From Diogma glabrata (Eukaryota; Arthropoda; Insecta; Diptera; Cylindrotomidae), in contig OY856186.1 in NCBI GenBank assembly GCA_963693315.1, forward strand, positions 78,807,040-78,871,039: a stretch of 64,000 bases of DNA, in the 5' to 3' direction. Shown in pieces: positions 21,520 to 33,051 of this stretch. Positions within the stretch are counted from its first letter, which is position 1. Every line of letters begins with the position of its first letter. A program made the translations under genes and the position numbers. The notes below the pieces were generated by a model. It saw only the letters and a list, made by a program, of their open reading frames with translations, had not been told where the DNA came from and did no database searches.

Positions 21520-23190
21520 CGGATTCAACTATAATTACGAATTGCTGCCACGATTTATGGCAATGTATGGTCAGCGTTTCCGGCTTTAATTACCACTGTA
21601 TTCGACGTCGTGCCATATTGTAGTTTCAACTTTTTTCTCAACTATGTTCGCAAAGTGTGGCTACGAGTGTTTATATAACTATTGCCGTGGAGTATCAACA
21701 TAGTCAACCATATTACGAATTCAATCAACATTTAGTTACCCTAATAGCTACATTGCGTTTTTGGTACCGTATTCAACTGTATTCATAATTGGACTCAACA
21801 ATTCTTGAAATCGATTGTTGCTGCATATTTTGTCTTCCTACCTACTCAACTGTAATTACCAAATTCATTCAACGATTTTGGTTACTACTTTGTTCAACAA
21901 TTTTTATTACAATTTTGGTCAACGCTTTTGACTACAGATTCATTCATCAATTGTGATTATAAAATTTATTCAACGATTGTAGATATAAATTCGGTCAACG
22001 CATTTGACTACGAATGTATTCAACGATTGTGGTTACTATTTTATTCAACGCATTTGTTTATAAACTGATTCAACGATTATAGATATAAATTTAGTCAACG
22101 CATTTGACTACGAATTTATTCAACGAGTTTAGTTACTACTTTATTCAACGCATTTGTTTGTAAACTGATTCAACGATTGTAGATATAAATTCGGTCAACG
22201 CATTTGACTACGAATGTATTCAACGATTGTGGTTACTATTTTATTCAACGCATTTGTTTATAAACTGATTCAACGATTATAGATATAAATTTAGTCAACG
22301 CATTTGACTACGAATTTATTCAACGAGTTTAGTTACTACTTTATTCAACGCATTTGTTTGTAAACTGATTCAACGATTGTAGATATAAATTCGGTCAACG
22401 CATTTGACTACGAATGTATTCAACGATTGTGGTTACTATTTTATTCAACGCATTTGTTTATAAACTGATTCAACGATCATAGATATAAATTCAGTCAACG
22501 CATTTGACTACGAATGTATTCAACGATTGTGGTTACTATTTTATTCAACGCATTTGTTTATAAACTGATTCAACGATTATAGATATAAATTTAGTCAACG
22601 CATTTGACTACGAATTTATGCAACGATTTTGATTATAAGATTATTCAACGCATTTGACTACGAATTTATGCAACGATTTTGATTATAAGATTATTCAACG
22701 CATTTGTTTATAAACTGATTCCACGATTTTAGATATAAATTTGGTCAACGCATTTGACTACGAATTTATGCAACGATCTTGATTATAAGATTATTCAACG
22801 CATTTGTTTATAAACTGAGTCCACGATTTTAGATATAAATTTAGTCAACGCATTTGGCTACGAATTTATGCAACGATTTTGATTCTAAAATTATTCAACA
22901 CACTTGATTGTAAATTTAGTCAACGCATTTGGCTACGAATTTATGCAACGATTTTGATTCTAAAATTATTCAACACACTTGATTGTAAAGTTAGTCAACG
23001 CATTTGGCTACGAATTTATGCAACGATTTTGATTCTAAAATTATTCAACACACTTGATTGTAAAGTTAGTCAACGCATTTGACTGCGAATTTGTTCAACG
23101 ATTCTGATGATAAACTTGTTCGACGATTCTCAATACAAATTTCTTCAACGCTGTTGATTACCAAATTAATTCATCGCTGCTTCATATCAA
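21520..23190. repeat. 25-bp satellite with nested higher-order periods
   Basis: The monomer is close to 'attcaacgatttTgattat' plus 'aaattt' (25 bp); each carries a 'caacg' word. The core array is about 21880-23170, decaying to the left. Four-monomer and eight-monomer blocks recur: 'caacgattgtggttactatt' is found at 22021, 22221, 22421 and 22521, that is at 200, 200 and 100 bp. A 75-bp block repeats three times at about 22860-23080 and a 50-bp block near 22610-22700. All periods are multiples of 25. A 67-codon ORF at 22879-23082 is just the 75-bp block read in frame. Confidence 0.9.
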
Positions 23191-23490
23191 GTACGACCAC
23201 CTAATTTTAATCAACGTGTATATGGCGGTGCTGATGGAGGGCTGAAACCAGGCGGATTTTGGAGGTGAGGAGGATATAACCATGGGTGAGTTTAGTTGAT
23301 TGTTTTTTTTTCTTTATTATTTGGGGGATTTAGGGGTGTGAATGTGTGTGTGTGTATGTGAGGGCGTATGTGAGTGAACGAGGGGGTTGAACGTGCCGAC
23401 CGTGGTTCTTTCGTAGAAGGGGGTCGCCAGAGTCTCATTTTTGCCCTTGTATTTGTTTCCATTTCTGATCTATTTTGAAAATTCGCGTAC

Positions 23491-23646
23491 ATGTCTGCAT
23501 TTGTATTGGATCAGCAGGGTTTACCAATCGAACTCCATACTGTGATTAGCCGGAGCACAAAAATAAAACCTCATTTAGTTACGCGACCTGCTATGCCGCC
23601 TCATTGGTTCGCCAGTGAGACAGCTCTTCATTACAATGCAACATAA
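23491..23646 (+). CDS. short ORF of 51 codons, unrecognised
   Basis: Starts 'MSAFVLDQQGLPIELHTVIS' and ends in 'HWFASETALHYNAT' then TAA. Composition is less AT-biased and more protein-like than nearby frames. It follows the 25-bp satellite and a GC-richer stretch (23230-23480), and precedes a LINE reverse transcriptase scrap (23720-23872). It may be the start of a retroelement ORF1 cut short by deletion, or chance. No function assigned. Confidence 0.3.
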   Translation: MSAFVLDQQGLPIELHTVISRSTKIKPHLVTRPAMPPHWFASETALHYNAT

Positions 23647-23719
23647 TGAATTACTTTATTAATTTATTTAGCGAAATACAAGCTACAAAAACAAATCATA
23701 AAATGCAGAGTATAGTAAC

Positions 23720-23872
23720 GATAGATATATAAAAGCTTTCGATAACGTAAATAAGAACAAAATAATAGAAAAACACATGAAACTAACTGGATATACCAAT
23801 TTCTTACAAATAGAAACATTATTTATATACAACAACGGAACAACAACAATAAAGCAAATAACAAGGATGTAA
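23720..23872 (+). pseudogene. LINE reverse transcriptase scrap
   Basis: Reads 'KAFDNVNKNKIIEKHMKLTG' followed by 'ETLFIYNNGTTTIK', the stretch that follows catalytic motif A in non-LTR reverse transcriptases (x-x-K-A-F-D-x-V). The catalytic Asp upstream of KAFD is not in this fragment. Only about 50 codons survive. Confidence 0.6.
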
Positions 23873-23999
23873 AATATCAATTAACCAATTTACAGGCGAC
23901 ATAGGTGGAAGAAGACAACGACATGGGAGCAACAATAAAAACTAACAGGGCGATTAAGAACTTGAACGACGAGCTAAAAAATAAATAAAAAAAATTTCA

Positions 24000-24300
24000 C
24001 ATTTTTGAAAATAAGTAAGAAAAATATCACCTTTCATATGACTCGCAAAGTCAAAAATTATTGTTTTTACAAAATTTCTACTCTTAACCCCCTCCAAAGA
24101 ACGATGATGAGCCAACCGCTATCGTTTGCATTGAATCCTTACAACATTTCCTATAACCGTGAATTTATTCAAAATTTTTATTTTATAATGTTCAAAGTTG
24201 AGGGGCTTTATGAGAAAGGGGAGGGGTTTTATGAAGTGGGTGGGGTTTTATGAGAAAATATTTGGAAATATTTCAATTTTTCGATTTTCTAAATCAAACT
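24000..24300. repeat. diverged relative of the 320-1110 repeat
   Basis: Contains 'cacctttcatatgactcg', 'aaccccctccaaag' and 'ctataaccgtgaattt..tcaaa' in the same order as the tandem repeat near 340-780. Noncoding. Confidence 0.4.
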
Positions 24301-24494
24301 AGATTCCTTAAAAAAAGTAGTGTGTGTACCAGAGTACACAGGTAAGAAGTGAAACTTCTTTATGACATATCATTTTTCTACTATTTAGAACTTCACAGAA
24401 ATTGGGTAGATAAGGCTTAGGAAAAAAAACGCCGATTATTGATAACCAATTGTTTGGTGAGTATATATATTCGTATAAATCTCTGATACACTCC

Positions 24495-25505
24495 AATTCA
24501 CCATGACCACCGTGACCACATTATCACCATGACCACCTTGACCACCACGACCACCATGACCGCCATGACCAACATAACCATCATGACCACCGTGAACACC
24601 ATGACCATCATGACCACTGTGACCACCATGACCACTGTGGCCACCATAACCACCATGACCACCATGACCACCGTGACCATCGTGACCACCATAACCACCA
24701 TGACCACCATGACCACCATGACCACCATGACCACCATGACCACCGTGAACACCATGACTATCATGACCAGCGTGACCATAATGACCACCGTGACCACCAT
24801 AACCACCATGACCACTATAACCACCATGACCACCATGACCAGCATAAACACTATGACCATCATGACCACCGTGAACACCATGACCACCATGACCACCGTG
24901 ACCACTATGACCACCATAACCACCATGACCACTATGACCACCATGACCGCCATGACCACCATGACCACCATGACCACCGTGAACACCATGACCACCATGA
25001 CCACCGTGACCACCATAACCACCATGATCACTATGACCACCATGACCACCATTAACCATGACCACCATTAACCATAACCACCATGACAACCTTGAACACC
25101 ATGACCACCATGACCACCATGACCACCATTACCACCATGACCACCATAACCACTATGACCACCATTACCACCATGACCACCATGACCAGCTTGACCACCA
25201 TGACTACCATGACCACCATGACCACCATGACCAACATGACCATCATGACCACCGTGAACACCATGACCACCATGACCACCATGACCACCGTGACCACCAT
25301 AACCACTATGACCATCATGACCACCATGACCACCATGACCACCATGACCACAATTAACACCATAACCACCATGACAACCGTGACCACCGTGACCACCATG
25401 ACCACCATGACCACCGTGACCACGGTGAACACCATTACCACTATGACCACCATGACCACCATGACCACTATTACCACCATGACTACCATGACCACCATCT
25501 ACAAT
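24495..25505. repeat. 9-bp satellite (ACCACCATG)n, about 1 kb
   Basis: About 110 units of 'accaccatg' with variants 'accaccgtg', 'accactatg' and 'accaccata'. Because the unit is a multiple of three, several frames are open for 100-200 codons. On the minus strand these read Gly-Gly-His or Val-Met-Val repeats, on the plus strand Thr-Thr-Met or His-His-Asp. None has a signal peptide, a flanking exon or a distinct domain, so I annotate this as satellite DNA, not as genes. Confidence 0.9.
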
Positions 25506-25544
25506 CGACATATCCATATAACATTTAGTACAATACTAAATAAA

Positions 25545-26405
25545 TAACGGTGCATGCACAATGTATGAGGTTTTTCCTCATGAGATTTGAGCAACTGTTT
25601 ATTATTATTTTTTAAGAGAAATACAATGCTTTAAAATGTAGGTAAGCTCAATTCTCTACTAATCATGAGGAAAAAGTTAAGAAATTTTTAACTGTTTCAT
25701 TGAGGAAAAAGTATTTACAAAAAAAACCTTTTTTTTCAAAATAAATATTCGGTTGTAATACCACGAGTCATTGAAATTTTTTCGAAAATTTTTTGATTTT
25801 ACGAATTAAATTATTTAGCAACACTGCGAATCAAAGCGCACAATAAACCACGAGTCCGAAGGACGAGTGGTTTAAGTAGTGGTTTGATTGAGCAGTGTTG
25901 CTTAAAAATAATTTAATGAGTAAAATTGAAAAATTTTAGACAAAAATTTCAATGAAGAGTGGTATTTAATGAGATAATTTTTTTTAAATTATAATTTTAT
26001 TTAAAAGATAATAATTATTAGTTTCTAAATAAAGTTTTTTCTACAAATTATTCAGCTTATAAAAAATTATGTAAAATTGCAAATAATAAAAATGTCCGTT
26101 TTCATTCATAAATGATTGCTTGTTTATGTTTATTTGTCAAACATAAATTACAAATTTATAGCATTTATGCGCCTACTAAGATAAAATTATATTTCATTTT
26201 GTTAGAAAAAAATATGACAACAAAGAATTTTCATAACGACAAAGCAAAATTATCGACGACAAGAAGAATTGCCGACAGCAAAAACAAAGCCTACTGTTTG
26301 AATACCATAGTTTGTATGAATCAAAAATAAAATATCTGACAGCAAAAAAAAATTATCATACAAACTTTCATGAGTAAAAGTATTTTCATTGTGCATACTC
26401 TGTTA
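25545..26405. mobile_element. fold-back MITE, TIR TAACRGTGCATGCACAATG
   Basis: 'taacggtgcatgcacaatg' at 25545 is mirrored by 'cattgtgcatactctgtta' ending 26405. The centre is a large palindrome (about 25755-25970) whose tip reads 'accacgagtccgaaggac' then 'gagtggt'. Related TIRs occur at 29461-29720 and 37956-38216, and a segment 25560-25690 is an inverted relative of 29560-29700. No ORF. Confidence 0.6.
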
Positions 26406-26409
26406 ATAA

Positions 26410-27035
26410 AAATAAAATTATCAAAACAAAATTAAAATTTATAAAAAAACAACGTAACCGAAAATCGTGACGATTTTTTTAAATTTTATACTGCTTCAAA
26501 ATTTCTCTCATACGCCGATAAAGAAGTTTCACTTCAAAAAACTTTTGTTACAATCTGCAACAATCTGCTGTTGTTACTATCTGCTTATCTATGTTTATAA
26601 AATACAGAAAAAAAACAAATATTTGCAATTTTTTTGTTTTCAGTAGGCGTGACCAAACTGTAAAAATTTTTAAGTTTGGAGCACTTATAGTTGTTTGTGC
26701 ATAGAAAAATTCTATGGTTTGTGAGAAAATCAATTATGTAGAAAATCTTTTGCTTATTTTTGTGTGAATTTAAGCCAATGAAATTCTCTAAAATCTAATG
26801 ACATCATTCAATTTAACCAATCACATTTTAATTATACTAATAGTAGTGAGATTATCAAATAATCAACCAATATCACAGTTGACGATCACGAATATTTTAT
26901 TTTTCTTACAGAAATATGAATTAATAGAATTACAAATTAATAAAAGTCATCAAATATTATTTCATGACTAGTCAAATTTTTTTTCTGCAAAATAATTTTT
27001 ATAGTAAAGATATTAAAATCAATGATATTATCGGA
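26410..27035. other. no gene; end of an older MITE unit
   Basis: The segment about 26775-26860 ('gaaattctctaaaat', 'tgacatcattcaattt') is a diverged match to the right part of the MITE units at 28018-28113 and 28645-28743. Otherwise AT-rich with no features seen. Confidence 0.4.
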
Positions 27036-27039
27036 GTGA

Positions 27040-27650
27040 CTTGAGTGATCCATTATAAATATAAATTATTTTTGTAATTTTTTTTTTAAATTGTTATTCA
27101 AAAAAAAAAATAATAAAGTAAAACTTTTTACTTTTTTAAAAATGAAAAATTATTTTAATTTTCATTATTTTCTTTTTCTTAACTTTACTCCATGTTTCTT
27201 TACTAAATCCAATCTCCATTGTTTAATATTATAGACTAATAAAACACATAACCCGCCCTCTTGTTTAATGTTTTCAGTTTTCTTTATATATAATTTTACT
27301 TCTCTTTGTTTTATATTTTTATTCCTTTTTTTTGTTGATTTTTTTTAATTGTTTAATTTTTCCATCAATTAGTTTACACCCAGAACCATAAATTCAAAAT
27401 AGTAGATAATAAGTTTTTCTAGGTATAAATATTAGTATTGTGACCATAATTTCTTTAATTGTACAAACAACCTGTAGATGAGATATTGTATCTCGAAACA
27501 TGTAGTAAAGTTAAGAAAAAGAAAAGAATTAAAATTAAGATAATTTTTCATTTTTAAAAAAGTAAAAAGTTTTGTTTTATTATTTTTTTTGAGTGAGTTT
27601 AAGGATATACAATTTAAAAAAAAATACAAAAATAATTTATATTTAGTAAA
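27040..27650. mobile_element. fold-back remnant, possibly Penelope-like 3' end
   Basis: Arms about 27045-27195 and 27505-27650 are inverted copies ('aaagtaaaactttttacttt' against 'aaagtaaaaagttttg'). Near 27474-27505 a short element reads 'gatgagatattgtatctcg' then 'aaac', a perfect 6-bp stem (gagata/tatctc) followed by GAAAC. Such modules are common near the 3' ends of Penelope-like elements. No ORF supports it, so the assignment is tentative. The right arm crosses the start of duplication copy A (27572). Confidence 0.4.
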
Positions 27651-27729
27651 GATATTGTTTCTACCATTTATAATATTTTTCTGGTTGTTTGTTTATTTTC
27701 AATTTTCGATCAAATTAATTTGATTTCAC

Positions 27730-28113
27730 ATCTCGATAGATTTATAGTAGGACAGAATAAATAAAAACAATTCACGTATAATGCATAAAACATAAAAAAA
27801 TATAATCAAATCAAAAATGGCAAAAAATTTTCTAAACAAATTGCCCTCGACCGGTGATAAATTCTCATATTATTTTGGAAAGTTCCTCAAGCAAGTACCA
27901 TTGATATTAGTTAACTTAATTTCGAAATTTTCGCAAAAAATTATTTCGAAGTATCACAGTCCTTTGGAGATTACTATTGAACATTTTTTGCCTTAGTTTG
28001 ATTTTAATTTAACCAAATGAAATTCTCTAAAATGTAATGACATCATTCAATTTCACCAATAACATTTGAATTATACTAATAACAAATAGTTATACGTCTT
28101 GCCTACTGGGATA
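27730..28113. mobile_element. palindromic MITE unit 1 (copy A)
   Basis: Ends resemble 'atatcycagtaggcca' in inverted orientation (left 'tttatagtaggacagaat', right 'gtcttgcctactgggatat'). The interior 'ggcaaaaaattttctaaac' and 'tcgcaaaaaattatttcgaa' arms form a loose palindrome. Interrupted at its right end by the LINE fragment. Confidence 0.55.
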
Positions 28114-28345
28114 TCTTTGGGGAGGGGGGGGGGATTTCTTTGTACGTACATCGTACAAATGGAATGCTTTGCCCGAATCAATAGTCTGGAGTGCCTTCAA
28201 TCCACAAAGATTTATAAAAAGCGTCCACCTGTACCTCAAGACGCATGATGTTGTGGGACCTGGGTATTAAAAGGTATCTATGTGTGTCGTGACCCATTTT
28301 GTAATTCCTACTACACAACACTTTTTATTACAAAAAAGAAAAATG
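28114..28345 (+). mobile_element. 5'-truncated LINE 3' end, same family as 53806-56750
   Basis: Aligned by eye with 56545-56750: shared words include 'tacaaatggaat', 'agcgt..a.ctacacctca', 'gttgtgggacc.gg', 'ttaaaaggtat' and 'acacaacac.ttttatta', ending in an A-rich tail. It is absent from the equivalent place in copy B near 33425, so it inserted after the duplication or was lost from B. It begins with a G-rich run at about 28121-28133. Confidence 0.75.
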
Positions 28346-28380
28346 TTAAAAATTATCAAATAATTTTTTAAATAATCAAC

Positions 28381-28743
28381 TGGTATCTCAGTAGGCCAAC
28401 GTATAATTCATAAAAAATATATATAGAAATCAAAAATAGCAAAAAATTTTCTAAACGAGTTCCCCTCGTTCGTTGATAAATTCTCATAATTTTTTGGAAA
28501 ATTCCTGAAGCAAGTGGTATTGATAAAAGCTAGTGGTATTGATAAAATAAATATATGTACTTGCTTTCGAAATTTTTAGCAAAAAATTATTTCGATTTAT
28601 CACCGCCCTTGGGAAATTACAACTGAAAATTTTCATTTAAGCCAATGAAATTCTCTAAAATGTAATGACATCATTCAATTTCACCAATAACATTTGAATT
28701 ATACTAATAACAAATAGTTATACGTCTTGCCTACTGGGATATT
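28381..28743. mobile_element. palindromic MITE unit 2 (copy A), empty site for the RTE LINE
   Basis: Left end 'ggtatctcagtaggccaac', right end 'cttgcctactgggatatt'. At 28512-28522 it carries the intact word 'aagtggtattg', which in copy B is duplicated around the inserted RTE LINE. Confidence 0.6.
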
Positions 28744-28779
28744 AAAAATTATCAAATAATTTTTGAAATAATTAACCGA

Positions 28780-29045
28780 TATCTCAGTAGGCCAGAATTA
28801 TACATTCATAAAAAAATATATAAAGAAATGAAAAATAGCCAAAATTTTTCTAAACGAATTCCCTTTGTTCGTTGATAAATTCTCATAATTTTTTGGAAAA
28901 TTCCTGAAGCAAGTGGTATTGATAATAGCCATCGGCCTACGGCCTCGTGCTATTATCAGTATACTTGCTTTCGAAATTTTTGGCAACAAATTATTTCGAA
29001 TTATTCACCGCCCTTGGAAGATTACTACTGAAAATCCGATGAACA
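28780..29045. mobile_element. palindromic MITE unit 3 (copy A), incomplete right side
   Basis: Left end 'gatatctcagtaggccag'. The palindrome tip at 28921-28957 reads 'gataatagccatcggcctac' then 'ggcctcgtgctattatc', a strong hairpin. The right arm stops near 29040, where unrelated sequence begins. The same unit is at 37279-37540 in copy B. Confidence 0.55.
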
Positions 29046-29460
29046 CCGAATCGAATGCTCTCCATATAGGGTATCGTTTTTTTATTTTTCAAAGTACGGA
29101 ACATACCAAAATCAGGCATGAGACACCAACAATTACAAAATATTATGTAAATTTTTAAAAGAAATAGTGAAAGAACTAAAGAACTAAATAATCCGAAAAG
29201 AACCACAAATAATCTAAATTTATCAGCACACAAACATATATAAACTTTATGTATTAAGATTTTGACATTTATACAATTCATACAGTCGTTATTCAAATTC
29301 GTTTGAAATGAAATTAATATTAACAATATTGTGACTTTGACAATATTTTTTTGTTCCAAAAAAGATTAGATTAAAACTTCCAAATTATTTCACTATATTC
29401 ATTACCATGAGAATGAGAAAATAATAGAATTTTTACTGTTCACTGTGGTAATAAATTTTG

Positions 29461-29720
29461 TAACAGTGCATGAACAATAAAATTACTTTTACTTATGAGA
29501 CCCAAGTTGTGAAAATTTATTTTAAGAAAAAAAAAAAAATTTTTGAAATATATTTTTCCTAATGAAAAAGTTAAAGATTTCTTAACTTATTTCCTCACGA
29601 TTAATAGAGAATGAACCTAGCTAGCTACATTTTAAAGCATTGTGCTGCTGTTAAACAATAATAATAAAAAGTTGCTCAATCTCATGAGTAAAAAACTCAT
29701 GCATTGTGCATGCACTGTTA
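29461..29720. mobile_element. 260-bp MITE (copy A)
   Basis: 'taacagtgcatgaacaat' at 29461 is mirrored by 'attgtgcatgcactgtta' ending 29720. The interior matches, inverted, part of the 25545-26405 element. Its duplicate is at 37956-38216. Confidence 0.65.
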
Positions 29721-29724
29721 ACAG

Positions 29725-31200
29725 TCACTAATTTAAAGAATCGAGTACAGTGAACTATTACAAACTGTTAATTTTATTATTTTCACTAGTTCTTTTAACA
29801 TGGCATTATTAGTTCGTTAAATTAATACAATTGACGGTGATACATTGGAGGAAATTAATTTTTTTGTGTAATATGGAATACATATTTTTTTTTTTTTCAA
29901 AAAACTTTTACAAAACATAACACTATAATTGTTGCTATAGGTAACGTTTAAGTACTAACTAGCACTTTGACATAAGCGACATTAAAAAATGACATACGAC
30001 AGCAACAGCATAGTATGATAGTAGGAGGGTAAGTACGCTAGTACGACAGCTAGTATGAAAGCTTACATGATAGTGTAATAGGATAGAATTTTTGTATGGT
30101 AGTATGAAAGCAAGTGTTGCATTTGCTAGCACATTGGATTTTAGGTATAAAAAATTTCTCAAGGTGGCATATTTGGATTTTTGTTTCCAAACATGTCTTA
30201 GATTTAGATAAAAAGTTTTAACGAATAAAATCTATAATGTCAAGAAACCCCGTTGTTTTAGTTTTCTCTGATCTAAAGGTTGAACTGAACTCATGTAAAT
30301 CGACCAACATTATTAATAAACATAAAATATTTTTGATAGATGGAGAATATGTCAACTATGGTCATTGGTATATTATTTCACGAGCTTGTATCATAATCAA
30401 CTATTATTGGATTGTATTTCTGTTTGTTTATTAGCTAAGAAAAACTGCGTTTGATTAAGGTAATTAATCTTTAGTGTACCATATTGATTATTGGGTGCGT
30501 TCCACTAAGCGCTCAAGACAATAACGCTCACGATCGCTGTTTTTTTCGTTCCATACAATATAACCTCAAAGGTTTTAACCTCAAAGTGGAATGGAGTTTG
30601 TGATCGTTTAAGGCGTTACAAAATTTGACAATACAATTGGCGGGTTTGAGCAAATAAAGAAAACCTAGAGTTTAGGTTACAATTTGTAAGTTTCAACAAT
30701 AAACTTTAATAATTATGGTACATGCACAAAAAAAAGTTTTACATGAGAGCCAAGTTTGTATGAAAATTATATTGAGAAAAAAAATATATATTTTTGTAAT
30801 ACTTTTAACACAATGAAAAAGGGTAAGAATTCTTAATTTTTGCACCATGATTAATATAGATTGAGATTTAAATAATCTAGCTTCTTTTATTAATTGATAA
30901 TTAATTTCTTAACCTCACTATTTGTGAATTTCAAAGGTTTAGTAGGGATATTTTTTTATCCCAATACAATCCTAAGTTACTTGTGTAGTTGTTATTGACT
31001 GCTTCCAATTAATTGAAATCTATTTTACGACATATGGAAGTCAAAGTTTATTTGTGAATCATATGAATTTTTCAATTCGAAATCAGTTTTTTTTGGTTGA
31101 CTTGATTTATTTACTTTTTCTTATTAAAAAATGACTGTAAGGCTTATTTATATAAAACCCCAGTATATAGGGGCTAACCCAATATGATCCATTTATTCGA
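29725..31200. other. noncoding part of the duplication
   Basis: No protein-like frame is conserved between the two copies. The 65-codon frame at 30237 is broken by a 3-base-unmatched indel in the copy B counterpart (38731), so it is not under coding constraint. The words 'tagtatgaaagc' and 'gatagtatgatag' recur loosely at 30000-30110. Confidence 0.5.
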
Positions 31201-31204
31201 TATC

Positions 31205-31620
31205 AGGAGAGCCTCTAAATAACTAATAAAGGGCTCCGAACTAAAACTCCTCTATTCTTCTCCTTCTGGAAGGTACGAAGCTCCAAATACAGGAGGTCTG
31301 GAGTCTGTTCTAGACTCGTATGGAGGATTTTAAAATGACGAATTAGGTCACCCAGCTGACTCAGATACATCGGAAAAAATTGTCTGTTCAGATAAAGCAA
31401 AAAATACGTTCTTTGAACTTGAAAATGCGATAAGAACAACTCAAAATATTAATCAAATCTCTATCGTGGAACGTTTAGAAAAGCATCACGTCTCGCTCAA
31501 TTTGGAGCAACAAACTTGTAGCAGAGAAGCTAAGATTTCATCATCCACCACAAAGAACCTTGACTCTGGTAAGAGGCAAAGATCAGAAGAAAACCAAACT
31601 TATTGTGACAGTTATAGGTA
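31205..31620 (+). other. copy A counterpart of the 40336 ORF; unfilled MITE site
   Basis: The junction 'gatatcaggagagcc' near 31198-31213 is uninterrupted here, whereas copy B has a 492-bp MITE in it. Downstream, the frame 'ADSDTSEKIVCSDKAKNTF' is open to 31621 but lacks the Met used in copy B. Protein not recognised. Confidence 0.5.
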
Positions 31621-32309
31621 GACCGTGTTTTCGTTCATTCTTTCTTTCATAGAAAGAAATATAACTGGAATAAACGGAATGCATTTTTGACAGCATCGCA
31701 TTTTTATGCAGTTTTTCAATTTTTGTTTGTGCAAAATAATGAAATTATACTTTTTGTGTTTAATAATTTTAATATATCAAAATTAATTATTAAACATATA
31801 TATGAACAATAATTTATGAACAAAAATTCGCTAGCAATCTTCCTACTCATAAAAATTTAACGTTTATCAACAAACTATTCTGTTAAATCTACGCTTTGAT
31901 TCAGATCAAAAAGAATGCATTCTGTATATTCCGAAAAAAATAAAAGAACAAACAAAAAAGAATGGAATGGAATACATGGGGTTGATAAAAGAACGCTATA
32001 TGCCAATTTTAGAATATACAGAATACCCGACTCTCAAAAACAAGTGGCGACATCGTTCAAAAAATCGTTGCAACCAATTCAACAATACCAGGCTATCTGG
32101 TTAAATCAGATCCAACTTTCAAACTATTGATGGATACACACTTTCAGCAACTGCAGAAGGTGCCAGTCTTTCGTCAGTTTGGATTTCTAAGGGTATTAAT
32201 GGCTAAGTCAAAGATTCTCTGGCCTATAAAACAATCTAAATACTGGAAAGATTTATTGACATTCATCCTCTTCAAAGTATGTACCCAACCAAGCTGTTAA
32301 TAGCACAAC

Positions 32310-32636
32310 ATGCGAATAGTAAGGGTAAAACTGGAGAATCGGTTCTGTACTCTTTGGTACAATAACCAACATTCTTTGTGGCAAAAAGAAAACACTCTGA
32401 CCATTTTCTTAGATATCTATCGAGGGAGTGATGAACAATATATTACCTGGAGCGGAGGCAGTGACGAAACTGAATGTGCAGGAGTTCTAAGTAGTGATGA
32501 TCTAAAGGGCATGCTACCCTGCAAGAACATCAAGATTGTACCGGGTGTGTACACATACAAAAGAAATGTCATCCGCGGGACTCCACAAGAGAGAGTTCTG
32601 TCTTTATATCTGTATAACTCAACAATTAAAAACTAA
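32310..32636 (+). other. unrecognised open frame shared by both copies (A)
   Basis: 108 codons, ending 'GTPQERVLSLYLYNSTIKN'. The C-terminal 80 codons, from 'TIFLDIYRGS', are also open in copy B (41993-42349) with conservative changes. The context (between an ORF1-like scrap and a LINE RNase H remnant) suggests a LINE interior, but no family motif is visible. Confidence 0.35.
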
Positions 32637-33051
32637 ACGATATTGTCACAATTAATGTACCGGATAAATACCCGTAATTGTTCTTTTATCAGAAAATGCA
32701 TGATCCTTGATATTCCTTGATATCTGGGTACCGTGCTGGATAGGCTACTCTGCTGCAAACTAAATATCAGAAAAAGGATAAAAATAGGGAATTGTAGTGT
32801 TATGCACAGGTTAAAAAATCCATGAGATAAAGATGGGGCATTACCCTAAATAGCCCAGGCTTTGCACCTCTGCAATAAAGCCGTTGTTTTATTATTTTTT
32901 TTGAGTGAGTTTAAGAATATACAATTTAAAAAAAAATACAAAAATAATTTATATTTAGTAAAGATATTGTTTCTACCATTTATAATATTTTCCTGGTTGT
33001 TTGTTTATTTTCAATTTTCAATTTTCGATCAAATTAATTTGATTTCACATC

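Larger units (their letters stand above)
27572..32883 (+). repeat. tandem segmental duplication, copy A (about 5.3 kb)
   Basis: Starts at 'ttgttttattattttttttg' and ends with 'gcacctctgcaataaagccg'. The same start follows directly at 32884 and the same end recurs at 42599, giving a direct tandem duplication. Identity looks very high by eye (mid-to-high 90s percent). Unlike copy B it contains a LINE 3' fragment (28114-28345), lacks the RTE LINE and the 39701 MITE, and lacks about 720 bp present in B (41023-41742). Confidence 0.85.

Noticed and set aside
21302..21589. 95-codon ORF upstream of the 25-bp satellite
   Set aside because: Its 3' half contains decayed 25-bp monomers and there is no motif; probably chance.
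21880..23170. CRISPR-like regular spacing
   Set aside because: The 25-bp units are contiguous satellite monomers without unique spacers, in a eukaryotic repeat context with no cas genes.
24436..25547. Open frames of 99-217 codons over the 9-bp satellite on both strands
   Set aside because: They arise because the unit is a multiple of three without stops in several frames; no signal peptide, no unique domain, no preserved peptide pattern.
28990..29360. 122-codon minus-strand ORF and its duplicate at 37505-37795
   Set aside because: The reading is altered by indels between copies and has only a hydrophobic low-complexity stretch; no family resemblance.
30237..30434. 65-codon ORF in duplication copy A
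   Set aside because: The duplicate at 38731 has a frame-changing indel at the same place, so there is no sign of coding constraint.
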